A stretch of DNA of 64,000 bases from Pseudomonadota bacterium (GCA_021851785.1 JAJZBV010000001.1:1-64000); one strand, 5' to 3'. Counted from the stretch's first letter, positions 1 to 8,161 are shown. Notes: a model not told the origin generated them from the letters alone. Made by a program: numbers and translations.

Positions 1-106
1 AAGCCGAGACCCGCGCCGCCAGCGCATCCAATCGCGCCATCAGCACGCCGATCAGCGTGTCCTTCTCGGACGAGGAAAGGCAGGAGATGTCGGGCGGCAG
101 AGTCAT
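1..106 (-). CDS. IS66-family transposase (TnpC-like), N-terminal fragment cut by window edge
   Basis: Read leftward from the ATG at 104-106, this gives about 35 residues beginning MTLPPDISCLSSSEKD and continuing LIGVLMARLDALAARVSA into the window edge. The short acidic start followed by a leucine-rich heptad-like helix matches the N-terminus of IS66-type TnpC transposases, which open with a coiled-coil before the zinc-finger and DDE domains; those lie outside the window. No TnpA or TnpB frame is visible upstream (to the right), so this is either a TnpC-only IS66 subtype or a decayed copy. The assignment rests on N-terminal similarity only. Confidence 0.55.
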   Translation of the reverse strand, partial: MTLPPDISCLSSSEKDTLIGVLMARLDALAARVSA

Positions 107-207
107 GGAAAGGTTGACTCACATCCAGCCCTCCAGCGCAACAGAAATCTACATCTTGCAGCCCAGCCGCCTCACCCAACCCCAGCCGTCGCACGCTCAG
201 CACGCCA

Positions 208-225
208 GCCCGGGTGAGCAATTAC
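208..225. repeat. Candidate IS66-type terminal inverted repeat (right end of the IS)
   Basis: On the minus strand this reads GTAATTGCTCACCCGGGC. It starts with GTAA, as IS66 ends usually do, and agrees at 9 of the first 11 positions with the termini of the miniature element at 1448-1589. It lies about 100 bp upstream of the transposase start, a plausible place for an IS end. The other end is outside the window, so no target duplication can be checked. The rest of 107-392 shows no supported gene. Confidence 0.35.
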
Positions 226-392
226 GATCACGCGGCCGAGTACGCTATGGGCCACGCATTGGAGATGCGCGGCCGGGGAGATTTGAACGGCGAAATTGTT
301 TGGCTTAAAGTGTTTGATAGTATACGAGCGCTACAATACAAAAATTTTGAGCATAAAACCCTGCATTGAGCCCACAGCCATAGGTCGCAGAA

Positions 393-1316
393 TTAAATCT
401 CCGCTCGGTGTCTTGATTTATTTGCGCGACGCACGAGCGCCCACAGCCCAAGCACGCCAAACCCGACTAAAAGGCCTGACGGTGGTTCAGGCACGGCGCT
501 TCCCGCCTGGATGGTTTCCGTTACCGACGATTGGAGACTAAGTGTATATGTTACTCCATTATCTAACGTAGGAGTGACGATGGAGTAGATCCCGCTGCTA
601 GAATACGGCGAGCTACCTGTGCCATTCGAAGAACTAACCGCCACCTGCCCGTTGCTTCCGAATGGAAATGCGGAGAATGAAGAGCCATTACTGCCGCTGA
701 GAACCAAGGCGTTTAGGGCGCTTGCAGACGCCGACTCACCTATAAAGCCAGAGGATGCGCCTGCCGTAGTGGCCACAAGCTCGGTTGTTTCTTGGAAAAT
801 TATATCAAGAGGATAGCCAGTGCCGGAAAATGTAAAATTAATGTAGGCAACATTCGCTGCTGAAGAACTCCCTAATGCATCCCCATAAGCTTCCGCAACA
901 TTCGAAACAGAGCTACCCCCGACAACTCCAGGCCCGGGCGCAACCAGCGCCCCGATCGCCGCGTCTGCACGAGCACCAATCATGTTGCCTGGACCAACGG
1001 CGGTGAAGCTTGCTGGAGGCGTCGAAGATGAGGGGCCTGAAAACGCTTGCGAAATGCTTAGGGCCGAATTAATTGCCCCACTGCTTTGGTATCCGGAAAT
1101 TCCATACCCGTCATATTGAGCGCTATCGCTGATAGCTTCCTGGCTTCCAGAATTCAAAGGAATGGACACCAATTGGCCTGTGTCGGAATTTTCGACCCGA
1201 AGATTGGTGATCTGATCCGAGGCGAAGGCATAAGGATAGATCGCTGTCGCATGCGCCGCGATGGGGACAGCCATCGCTAACATGCTGATCGTCGCAGCAA
1301 AATAGCGCCTTCGCAT
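393..1316 (-). CDS. PEP-CTERM sorting domain-containing secreted protein
   Basis: This 307-residue protein has a signal peptide (about residues 1-24, ending near AAHATA), a Ser/Gly/Ala-rich body with no recognised enzyme domain, and a C-terminal tripartite tail: VPEP at about residue 275, a hydrophobic helix (GLLVGFGVLGLWALV) and a basic end (RRANKSRHR). That tail is the PEP-CTERM signal recognised by exosortases, so the protein should be exported, cleaved and attached to the cell surface or extracellular polysaccharide. No exosortase gene is in the window. Base composition is more AT-rich than most of the window and the gene sits beside an IS66 fragment and a FeeM-like gene, which suggests an acquired island. 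The body gives no clue to a specific role. Confidence 0.85.
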   Translation of the reverse strand: MRRRYFAATISMLAMAVPIAAHATAIYPYAFASDQITNLRVENSDTGQLVSIPLNSGSQEAISDSAQYDGYGISGYQSSGAINSALSISQAFSGPSSSTPPASFTAVGPGNMIGARADAAIGALVAPGPGVVGGSSVSNVAEAYGDALGSSSAANVAYINFTFSGTGYPLDIIFQETTELVATTAGASSGFIGESASASALNALVLSGSNGSSFSAFPFGSNGQVAVSSSNGTGSSPYSSSGIYSIVTPTLDNGVTYTLSLQSSVTETIQAGSAVPEPPSGLLVGFGVLGLWALVRRANKSRHRAEI

Positions 1317-1447
1317 GACTCGGCCTCCCGATTACGAGCCGCATTATCGCTCAAGGGTCGGGCGCAGGCAACTAGAAAATTAACACAATACGATTACCCG
1401 CCGCCCGCTAGCCAACGGTTAATTATTTTGCCGGAACTTTAAAATTG

Positions 1448-1589
1448 GTAACTGCCCAGGTACCCCCTCTGGCGTGCCCAGGTACCCCTCAGCGCCGTGG
1501 GCTGTAGGCGAATTAGGGGGCGGCGAAGGCAATTTTTCGGCTCAAGATCGTCTGTAGGCCGTCTTTCGTCGAGCTACCTGGGCAGTTAC
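1448..1589. mobile_element. 142-bp IS66-like miniature inverted-repeat element with 8-bp target duplication
   Basis: Perfect 15-bp terminal inverted repeats, GTAACTGCCCAGGTA at 1448-1462 and its complement at 1575-1589, enclose 112 bp without an ORF. They are flanked by an 8-bp direct repeat TAAAATTG (1440-1447 and 1590-1597). GTAA ends and 8-bp duplications are hallmarks of the IS66 family. An internal copy of the terminal motif (TGCCCAGGTACCCC) recurs at about 1475. There is no coding capacity, so movement would need a transposase supplied in trans. The right end supplies part of the stop codon of the neighbouring FeeM-like gene. Confidence 0.8.
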
Positions 1590-2317
1590 TAAAATTGACA
1601 AATCTTGCGAAATTCAACCTCATGTCGCTCTGCAAGAGACTGAAAATTATCGGCGCTAGATGCGAGCAAAGAAAGAACTACGTTGTCTTTTTCATATAAT
1701 TTGCCACCCTCAAGAATTTTAAATCCAAAGCGGGTATAAAAATTCACATGTTGCAATCGGACAGAAATTATAACTATATCTGCGCCTAGATTGAAAATTG
1801 TGTCTTTTATAAATCCATAAATGGACAGAAGAACAGGAATTCGATCATGTTTTTCTGATAGACTAGCAAGTTTTGATATTTCAATTATTTTCAAGTTATT
1901 CTGGGGAAGGCAAAGTTTTTTTAATATGCTTTTGGTAGTGTAATTAAATTGGTTGGCGCTCGGAATTGCATCGTAGATATTATCCATAACTGAAGAATCA
2001 AAAAAGCACAGTCTTATTGTTGCAGTTGGAACTCCGTATTTGAATAACACCGCTGTTCTTGTAGAGGGCGCATTGTCAAATTCATCCTCCCAAGACTGTG
2101 TGTCTTTTTCTAAAATATATCCCCGCGCCATATACGCTCTATAACGTATACGATACGCCTCCGCTCTGAGCGTATCTGTAGTCGCAAATCGAACTGCAAT
2201 GTCATTAAATCGGAATTTCTGAAAATTAGATATATTTAATAATGAATTTGGCGCACTGACCCAAGCCAAATGGCTTTTAACAAGCGAGCTATTCACTAAT
2301 CCGATATTTGATAACAT
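1589..2317 (-). CDS. FeeM-like long-chain N-acyl amino acid synthase (GNAT-fold acyltransferase)
   Basis: This 242-residue protein has the layout of FeeM / exosortase-associated acyltransferases: an N-terminal RIRYRAYMARGYI motif (about residues 75-87), a central acidic substrate segment, an IEISKLASL strand and a C-terminal VNFYTRFGFKIL motif typical of the acyl-CoA/acyl-ACP N-acyltransferase fold. Family members join a fatty acyl group from an acyl carrier protein to an amino acid or amine; the substrate here is unknown. The gene is strongly AT-rich, unlike most of the window. Six bases separate it from an upstream 56-codon ORF. Its TAG stop straddles the junction with the miniature element; removing the element and one target copy restores TAA at the same codon, so the insertion left the protein intact. 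Confidence 0.7.
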   Translation of the reverse strand: MLSNIGLVNSSLVKSHLAWVSAPNSLLNISNFQKFRFNDIAVRFATTDTLRAEAYRIRYRAYMARGYILEKDTQSWEDEFDNAPSTRTAVLFKYGVPTATIRLCFFDSSVMDNIYDAIPSANQFNYTTKSILKKLCLPQNNLKIIEISKLASLSEKHDRIPVLLSIYGFIKDTIFNLGADIVIISVRLQHVNFYTRFGFKILEGGKLYEKDNVVLSLLASSADNFQSLAERHEVEFRKICQF

Positions 2318-2323
2318 AGCTTA

Positions 2324-2494
2324 TTATAATAAAACGTTTGTTTCATTTTTCTCAGAATAAAGAATATCTTTTATGCATTTTTCGACATAAGTTCTTTTTG
2401 TAGCTTCATTTAAATCGGCAAAAGTATTCCGACATTCCCATAGCAGGTGCAAAACAATTGCGAATGTCTCTTCGTTGCGAGAATCTGATTGCAT
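2324..2494 (-). CDS. Small 56-residue protein upstream of the FeeM-like gene, unknown function
   Basis: An ATG at 2492-2494 opens 56 codons ending in tandem TAA stops (from 2326), only 6 bp before the FeeM-like start. The product is charged and looks helical: it starts MQSDSRNEETFAIVLHLLWE, has a cysteine in LLWEC and another in EKC, and ends ETNVLL. Its AT-rich codon choice matches the FeeM-like gene and not the GC-rich flank. A G-rich stretch directly precedes the ATG, and a GTG lies two codons upstream. It lacks the DSL serine motif of an acyl carrier protein. I do not recognise the family. Composition and tight spacing support a real gene co-transcribed with the synthase. Confidence 0.5.
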   Translation of the reverse strand: MQSDSRNEETFAIVLHLLWECRNTFADLNEATKRTYVEKCIKDILYSEKNETNVLL

Positions 2495-2604
2495 TTCCAC
2501 CCCCGCCGTTCAACCTTTGGTTGTTATATCACTGTTGCAAACGAAAAACAACGACACAAGGGGAGAATCCGGAAAAATTCAATGTTTTGCATGAAATTAC
2601 CGCC

Positions 2605-4425
2605 TCATTCGCCGGAGAGGTCGCGCCGGCGCCGGTCGAGCTCCTCGCTATAGCGGCGGAGCGCGTATTGTTCGGTGAGGAGGCCGATGACGCGGAAGTT
2701 CTCGGCGCTGTCCACCACCGCCAGCGCATCGCTTTCGGCCTGCTCGAAGGCGCTGATCGCGTCCTTGACGCTCATTTGCGGCAGCAGCACCCGGTCGGCG
2801 TGGTGGAGGATATCGGCGAGCTTGGTCGTGCCGTCCACGGCATGGGCCTCGGCGACCAGGACGATCCCGGCATAGCGTCCCGCCTGATCGACGGTGATCA
2901 CCCTTTGTTCGGAGCCGAGCGGAAAATCCCGGCGGAAATTGCCGAGCGGCATATCGACGCGAATGGTTCGCACCTCGCGGCGCATCATCCGCCCGATGGT
3001 GAGATTGCGCATCCAGCCGACATCGACGGCGCTGCGGATCGCCTCGCCACGGAGGTGAAAGCGCCAGGTGGCGAAGGAATAGCCGAAGGTGCGGCGCACG
3101 GTGAGCGCCGAGATCACCGAGGCGGCGAGCACGGCGATGGTGAGCGGCAGGCTGCCCGTGCTTTCCAACGCGAGGAAGGCCATGGTCAGCGGTCCGCCGA
3201 CGATCGCGGTCGCGAGCCCGCTCATGCCGACCACGGCGCAGACCACGGCGGGCAGCATGGTCTTCACGGTCAGCGCCGCGAGGATTGCGGCGAACAGCTT
3301 GCCGAGCATGGCGCCGAGGAAGAGCGAAGCGAAGAACAGGCCGCCGCGAAAGCCCGAGCCGATCGAGATCGCCGAGGCGGCAGCCTTGAGCAGCACCAGC
3401 AGGGCGAGAAACGGCAGCGAATAGGGGGCGTTGATGCCGAGATGCAGCGCCGCGTGACCCGAAGAGAGCACCTGCGGCGTCACCAGGGCCATGATCCCGA
3501 CCGCGAGCCCGCCAATCGCCGGGCGCAGCCAGGCCGGCACGCCGCTTTGGCGGAACACCTCCTCGGTCAGTGTCACCCCGCGCATGATGGCGACCCCGAA
3601 CAGCGCGCACACCATGCCGAGCGCCAGCACCGGGATATAGTCGAAAGGCGGGATGGTGCTGGGCAGGATGAGTTCGAAACCGCCGGGATCGCCGAGCAGC
3701 CAGCGATCGACGGCGATCGCCGAGATCGAGGCGACCACCACCGGCGCCAGCGTCATCAGCGAATAGGTGCCGATCACCAACTCGAACGCATAGAACGCGC
3801 CGGTGAGCGGGGCATTGAACGCCGCCCCGATGGCGCCGGCGGCGCCGCAGCCGACGAGCAGGCGAAGATCATTGCGCCGCACCCTAAAACTCCGCCCGAG
3901 ACGCGAGCCGAGGGCGGCGCCGATCTGGCTGTAGCCGGCTTCCAGCCCGACCGAGGCGCCGACGCCGTTGGAGAAAATGGTTTGCAGCGTGACGATGAGA
4001 CTGTCGTTCAGCGACATGCGCCCGCCATAGAGGGCATTGGCCTCGATCGGGTCGACCGCGCGGTGGGGCCAGAAACGCGCGACCGCGAGGCCGGCGAGGC
4101 CGAGCGCGAGGCCGCCAATGCTCGGCACCAAGAGCGAGCGGCCACGATCGAGCTTCGCCATGCCGCTCAATCGCTCATGTCCGTAGATCAGAAACAGGGC
4201 GTGATGCATCTCCAGCGTCGCGATATTCATCAGAACGACACAGAGCCCGGCGCCGCAGCCGACGAGCGCGGCCAGCGCCACCAGCCAGATTTCGTCGGCG
4301 CGCACCAGGGCGCGCAGCGTCTGCGGCACGTGCAGGACGATTTCGCCGAGCGGCCGCCGCGGCCGGAGCGGCAGCGGCCGGTCACGCCGCGCCGCCGCCC
4401 CCGAGAGGGAAGGAAAAACGCTCAT
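2605..4425 (-). CDS. ClC-family chloride channel/antiporter with C-terminal CBS domains
   Basis: This 606-residue membrane protein has a cytoplasmic N-terminus, about 10-12 hydrophobic segments (residues 50-440) and a soluble C-terminal part (about 460-600) consistent with a CBS pair. ClC signatures are visible: a GASVGLEAGY segment at the GxEGP filter position, with its glutamate kept as expected for the gating/proton glutamate; NAPLTGAFYAFE; and GSGFRGGLFFASLFLGAMLG, the GxFxP-type region. Such proteins move chloride or related anions across the inner membrane, and CBS domains usually add nucleotide control. The gene is alone on its strand, with a long spacer upstream. Whether it is a channel or an H+/Cl- exchanger cannot be decided by eye. 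Confidence 0.88.
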   Translation of the reverse strand: MSVFPSLSGAAARRDRPLPLRPRRPLGEIVLHVPQTLRALVRADEIWLVALAALVGCGAGLCVVLMNIATLEMHHALFLIYGHERLSGMAKLDRGRSLLVPSIGGLALGLAGLAVARFWPHRAVDPIEANALYGGRMSLNDSLIVTLQTIFSNGVGASVGLEAGYSQIGAALGSRLGRSFRVRRNDLRLLVGCGAAGAIGAAFNAPLTGAFYAFELVIGTYSLMTLAPVVVASISAIAVDRWLLGDPGGFELILPSTIPPFDYIPVLALGMVCALFGVAIMRGVTLTEEVFRQSGVPAWLRPAIGGLAVGIMALVTPQVLSSGHAALHLGINAPYSLPFLALLVLLKAAASAISIGSGFRGGLFFASLFLGAMLGKLFAAILAALTVKTMLPAVVCAVVGMSGLATAIVGGPLTMAFLALESTGSLPLTIAVLAASVISALTVRRTFGYSFATWRFHLRGEAIRSAVDVGWMRNLTIGRMMRREVRTIRVDMPLGNFRRDFPLGSEQRVITVDQAGRYAGIVLVAEAHAVDGTTKLADILHHADRVLLPQMSVKDAISAFEQAESDALAVVDSAENFRVIGLLTEQYALRRYSEELDRRRRDLSGE

Positions 4426-4503
4426 CCCCGCGCCCCTAGAGCGTGATCGTCGGAGGCGGAACCGCCGGAGACGTGAGGAGCGCTCTTAAACAATGGTTTG
4501 ACA

Positions 4504-4538
4504 GAGCGTGGCTGGATCGATCTGATCCAGCCACGCTC
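4504..4538. repeat. Perfect 15-bp inverted repeat, 5-nt loop
   Basis: GAGCGTGGCTGGATC (4504-4518) and its exact complement (4524-4538) flank the loop GATCT. No T-run follows on either strand, so it is not a classical terminator. The AGAGCGTGG start resembles the AGAGC-type dispersed repeats elsewhere in the window. Confidence 0.6.
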
Positions 4539-4656
4539 CAGGCCGGCGCCGGCGATCATGCAGGCGGGAGACGGGCGGGCAGGGATCGGGTGTCGCGAAA
4601 AAAATTTCCCATCCCCGAACCCTGTCAAAGCCGCCTGCATCCTACGTAAATCTCTG

Positions 4657-4729
4657 GAAAAGAGGTCATCAACGCCAACCAATCTACACCCAATATGATG
4701 AATCAGGCGTTTTGATGACCGTCTTTTTC
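4657..4729. repeat. Imperfect long inverted repeat
   Basis: GAAAAGAGGTCATCAACGCC (4657-4676) pairs with most of 4706-4729, which reads GGCGTTTTGATGACC then GTCTTTTTC, leaving an AT-rich loop of about 29 nt. A T-run (GTCTTTTTC) follows the right arm on the plus strand. It could be a terminator-like structure or a decayed mobile end. Confidence 0.4.
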
Positions 4730-4792
4730 ACCAATATTCGGTCGGGCACGGCAGGTCCAGAGGCGTCAGCCGGACGCGAGAGAGCGGGGGGT

Positions 4793-6088
4793 CTATTCCG
4801 CCGGTGCCGCCGGTGCCTCTTCCAGCGCCCGGTCATGCGGCAGGAGCAGGACGATGATCAGCGCGACCACCGCCGCGCCGGCGATGACGAAGAGCCCGCT
4901 CGCGAAGCTCCCGGTGTAGTCCCGCAGCGCGCCCATGACGTAGGGCCCGGCGAAGCCGGAGAGATTGCCGATCGAGTTGATCACCGCGATGCCGCTCGCC
5001 GCCGCGGTGCCGGAGAGGAAAGCGGTGGGGAAGGTCCAGAAAATCGGCAGACAGGAGAAAATCCCGAACCCGGCGACCGAAAGCGCGATCATCTTGGCGA
5101 CCGGATCACTGAGCACGGCGGAGACGGCGATGCCCCCGGCGGCGGCGATCAGGGCGATCGCCATATGCCCCTTGCGCTCACCCAGCCGATCCGAACGCCG
5201 TCCCCAGTAGACCATGCCGATCGTGCCGATGACATAGGGAATGGCGGTGACGAAGCCGGTTTGCGCATTGTTCAGCCCGAACGCCTTGACGATCTGCGGC
5301 AGCCAGAAGCTGAGGCCGTAATTGACCGCGACGGCGCCGAAATAGATCAGCGCGATCGCCAGCACGCGCGGGTTCACCAGCGCTTCCATGACGCCATAGC
5401 GCCGCGCCTGTTCACGCACCCGGCGCTCCGCCGCCATGCGCTCGACCAGCCATTGGCGCTCCTCCGGCGCGAGCCAGACGGCGTGGGCGGGATGATCGGT
5501 GAGATAGAACCAGCACACGAAGCCGAGCAGTATCGCCGGCACCGCCTCGATGATGAACAGCCACTGCCAGCCGCGGAGACCGAGGGCGCCATCGGCATAA
5601 AGAATGAGCCCGGACACCGGCGCGCCGATCACCGAGGAGAGCGGGATCGCGGCCATGAAGTAGGCGATGATACGGGCACGATAGACGCCCGGAAACCAGA
5701 GCGTGAGATAGAAGATGATGCCGGGAAAGAACCCCGCCTCGGCGGCGCCGAGCAGGGTGCGGACGACATAGAAACTGGTCTCGCCGGAGACCAGGGCCAT
5801 CGCCCCCGAAAGAATGCCCCAGGTGACCATGATGCGGGCGATCCAGCGGCTCGCCCCGAAACGGTCGAGCGCGAGATTCGAGGGCACCTCGAACACGAAA
5901 TAGGCAAGGAAGAAGATGCCGGCGCCGAAACCGAATGCGGTTTTGCTGAGATGCAGATCGGGAACCATGGTGAGGGCGGCGAAGCCGACATTCACCCGGT
6001 CGAGATAGGCGGCGAAGTAGCAGAGGATGAGGAACGGCACCAGGCGGCGCATCACCTTGGCCATGGTTCTGGTCTCGATCTCGTTCAC
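4793..6088 (-). CDS. MFS transporter, anion:cation symporter (ACS) type
   Basis: This 431-residue protein has about 12 hydrophobic helices. The first helix ends AAYLDRVNVGFAAL, the DRxN motif typical of the ACS family, whose members take up organic anions (tartrate, galactarate, hydroxyphenylacetate, phthalate) with protons; the substrate is not readable here. A central cytoplasmic loop (about residues 190-230) is rich in charged residues. I chose the GTG at 6086-6088 because GGGAGG lies 7 nt upstream; the open frame runs further but into tadA sequence. No catabolic genes are next to it, so context does not give the substrate. Confidence 0.85.
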   Translation of the reverse strand: MNEIETRTMAKVMRRLVPFLILCYFAAYLDRVNVGFAALTMVPDLHLSKTAFGFGAGIFFLAYFVFEVPSNLALDRFGASRWIARIMVTWGILSGAMALVSGETSFYVVRTLLGAAEAGFFPGIIFYLTLWFPGVYRARIIAYFMAAIPLSSVIGAPVSGLILYADGALGLRGWQWLFIIEAVPAILLGFVCWFYLTDHPAHAVWLAPEERQWLVERMAAERRVREQARRYGVMEALVNPRVLAIALIYFGAVAVNYGLSFWLPQIVKAFGLNNAQTGFVTAIPYVIGTIGMVYWGRRSDRLGERKGHMAIALIAAAGGIAVSAVLSDPVAKMIALSVAGFGIFSCLPIFWTFPTAFLSGTAAASGIAVINSIGNLSGFAGPYVMGALRDYTGSFASGLFVIAGAAVVALIIVLLLPHDRALEEAPAAPAE

Positions 6089-6164
6089 GCCGATTTCCTC
6101 CCTGTTTTCTTCGCCGCCCCACAACGCCATAATTCGTCGCCGCCGGCAAGCGGCGGCTGCCAGC

Positions 6165-6623
6165 TCAGTCGCGGCGCGCGGCGAAAAACGCGCGCAGCAA
6201 CGCCGCGCAGTCGCCCTCGCGCACCCCCCCCACCACCTCCGGGCGATGATGGCAGGAGCCGGCCGCGAACACCCGCGCGCCATGTTCGACGCCGCCGCCC
6301 TTGGGGTCATAGGCGCCGAAGATCAGCCGGCGGATGCGAAAGAAACTCGCCGCCTGGGCGCACATCGGGCAGGGTTCCAGCGTCACCACGAGGTCGCAAT
6401 CGGGCAGCCGCGCGCTCCCGCGCCGCGCCGCCGCCGCCCTCAGCGCCAGCATCTCGGCATGCGCCGAGGCGTCGCCGCGGGCCTCGGTCTCGTTGCCGGC
6501 GAGCGCGAGCACGCTGCCATCCGCCGCCACCACCACAGCACCCACCGGCACCTCGCCGCGCTCGCCTGCCGCCCGCGCCGCCTCCAGGGCGCGCGCCATC
6601 GGGCCGCCCGCCGCCAGTTTCAT
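6165..6623 (-). CDS. tadA: tRNA adenosine(34) deaminase TadA
   Basis: This 152-residue cytidine-deaminase-fold protein has the zinc and catalytic motifs HAE (in ASAHAEML) and PCPMC (in TLEPCPMCAQA), and the GAVVV/GNE signature before them. TadA converts the wobble adenosine 34 of tRNA-Arg(ACG) to inosine and is normally essential. The length is usual for bacterial TadA. The start is set at the ATG at 6621-6623, just before the conserved alpha-helix (ARALEAARAAGERGEVPVGA). It is divergent from the next gene with about 57 bp between them, so the two promoters share this spacer. Confidence 0.93.
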   Translation of the reverse strand: MKLAAGGPMARALEAARAAGERGEVPVGAVVVAADGSVLALAGNETEARGDASAHAEMLALRAAAARRGSARLPDCDLVVTLEPCPMCAQAASFFRIRRLIFGAYDPKGGGVEHGARVFAAGSCHHRPEVVGGVREGDCAALLRAFFAARRD

Positions 6624-6680
6624 CGCTTGTCCCGTCTTGATCGCTTGCCCCCGTCTTGCGGGACGTCTAGCAGAACAGCC

Positions 6681-7385
6681 ATGAAACCCTCCCGCCCCGT
6701 CATTGGCCTCACCCTCGATGCCGAACCGCCCGGCGGCTATTCGCGCTGGCCGTGGTATGCGCTCCGCGCCAACTATGCCAGCGCCATCGCCGCGGCCGGC
6801 GGCCTGCCGCTCGCGCTGCCGCATCTCGCCGCCCTCGCCGATGAGATGCTGGCGCGGCTCGACGGGCTGATCGTCACCGGCGGCGCCTTCGATGTCGATC
6901 CGGCGATTTATGGCGAAGTCGCGGCGCATCCGAGCGTCACCCTCAAATCGGCCCGCACCGAGGCCGAAATGGCGCTGCTTGCCGGCGCCCTGGCCGGCGA
7001 TAAGCCGGTTCTCGGCATTTGCGGCGGCGAGCAATTGCTCGCCGTCATGCTCGGCGGCACCTTGGTCCAGCATATCCCGGAGGAAATCCCCGGCGCCCTC
7101 CCCCATGAGGGGCATGAGCCGGGCCACCTCGTCACCATCACGCCGGACACATGTCTCGCCCGCGCGACGGGCGCCCGCGCGATGCGGGTCAATTCGTCGC
7201 ACCATCAGGCGGTGCGGACGCCGGGCCGGGACGCGATCGTCAATGCCCGCGCCCCGGATAGCGTGATCGAGGGGATCGAGGCCCCGCGGCGGCGTTTTTG
7301 CCTCGGCGTGCAATGGCATCCCGAATTCCTGACCGACCCCGGCGATGCAAGCCTGCTCGAAGCCTTCGTCGCGGCCTGCCGATGA
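6681..7385 (+). CDS. Gamma-glutamyl-gamma-aminobutyrate hydrolase-like (peptidase C26, PuuD family)
   Basis: This 234-residue class I glutamine-amidotransferase-fold hydrolase has the nucleophile elbow GICGGEQ (Cys at about residue 113) and the catalytic His-Glu in QWHPEF near the C-terminus. An early LTLD then GGLPLALP layout and the VTGGAFDVDP motif match the PuuD/C26 family, which cleaves gamma-glutamyl bonds in polyamine breakdown products. Its last bases overlap the start of the pseudouridine synthase gene (ATGA), so the two are translationally coupled. No other putrescine-pathway gene is nearby; the specific substrate is inferred from the family only. Confidence 0.85.
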   Translation: MKPSRPVIGLTLDAEPPGGYSRWPWYALRANYASAIAAAGGLPLALPHLAALADEMLARLDGLIVTGGAFDVDPAIYGEVAAHPSVTLKSARTEAEMALLAGALAGDKPVLGICGGEQLLAVMLGGTLVQHIPEEIPGALPHEGHEPGHLVTITPDTCLARATGARAMRVNSSHHQAVRTPGRDAIVNARAPDSVIEGIEAPRRRFCLGVQWHPEFLTDPGDASLLEAFVAACR

Positions 7386-8161
7386 TGGCGGGGGAAAACG
7401 AAGTGGCGGCGGATGACGACGCGGCGGGCAGCGCCCCGCGCGTCGGCGAACGCATCGCGAAATTTCTCGCCCGCGCCGGCATCAGTAGCCGCCGCGCCGC
7501 CGAAGCGATGATCGCCGCCGGCAGGGTCGTCCATAACGGCCAGCCGGTCGCGCATCCCGCCACCTTCGTCGCCCCCGGCGATGTCGTCCTCGTCGATGGG
7601 CGGGCGGTCGCGGCGCCGGAGCGCACCCGGCTCTGGCGCTATCACAAACCCTCCGGTCTCGTCACCACCCATCGCGACCCCGAAGGGCGGCCGACGGTGT
7701 TCGAGAAACTGCCCCCCGCCCTGCCGCGGGTGATCAGCGTCGGCCGGCTCGATCTCACCAGCGAGGGGCTTTTACTGCTCACCAATGACGGCGGCCTCGC
7801 ACGCTGGCTCGAATTGCCGGCCACCGGCTGGATCCGCCGCTACCGGGTGCGTGTCCATGGCGCCGTCGATCCGGCGGCGCTGGCGGCGCTGGCGCGCGGC
7901 ACGACCATCGAGGGCGTGCGCTACGGCCCGATCGAAGCCGGGCTCGATCAGCGCAAGGGAGAGAACGCCTGGCTCTCGGTTGCGCTGCGCGAGGGGCGGA
8001 ATCGTGAAATCCGCAAGGTGATGGCGGCCCTCGGCCTTGCCGTCACGCGGCTGATCCGGATCAGCTACGGCCCGTTCCAGCTCGGCCTCCTGCCGCGCGG
8101 CGCGGTCGAGGAAATCCCCGCCCGCGTGCTCCGCGAGCAATTGCCCAAGCCCGGCGCCTGA
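7382..8161 (+). CDS. RluB/RsuA-family pseudouridine synthase
   Basis: This 259-residue protein starts at the ATG overlapping the preceding stop. An N-terminal S4 RNA-binding domain (ERIAKFLARAGISSRRAAE..., about residues 20-70) is followed by the catalytic domain with VGRLDLTSEGLLLLTNDG, whose Asp is the catalytic residue. RluB-type enzymes make pseudouridine in helix 93 region of 23S rRNA; RsuA relatives act on 16S rRNA. The layout fits RluB better, but the target base is an inference. It abuts rsmD with a one-base stop/start overlap, giving a small rRNA-modification pair. Confidence 0.88.
   Translation: MMAGENEVAADDDAAGSAPRVGERIAKFLARAGISSRRAAEAMIAAGRVVHNGQPVAHPATFVAPGDVVLVDGRAVAAPERTRLWRYHKPSGLVTTHRDPEGRPTVFEKLPPALPRVISVGRLDLTSEGLLLLTNDGGLARWLELPATGWIRRYRVRVHGAVDPAALAALARGTTIEGVRYGPIEAGLDQRKGENAWLSVALREGRNREIRKVMAALGLAVTRLIRISYGPFQLGLLPRGAVEEIPARVLREQLPKPGA

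Larger units (their letters stand above)
4426..4792. other. 367-bp intergenic spacer with inverted repeats, no gene supported
   Basis: This stretch lies between the chloride channel start and the MFS transporter stop. It begins with a GAGCGTGATCGTCGGA sequence (about 4440) that recurs, inverted, at about 62749-62764. It also contains two further inverted repeats, listed separately. Reading frames here lack family features and good start sites, so I call no gene. The promoter for the channel gene should be at the left end of this spacer. Confidence 0.6.

Noticed and set aside
2458-4446. Long rightward frame opposite the ClC channel gene
   Set aside because: Its product is His/Asp/Arg/Glu-rich with no family features, the usual antisense shadow of a GC-rich gene; the leftward frame has all ClC motifs.
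4712-6640. Long rightward frame over the MFS and tadA region
   Set aside because: Charged, repetitive composition and loss of any domain; it is antisense to a clear 12-TM transporter and to tadA.
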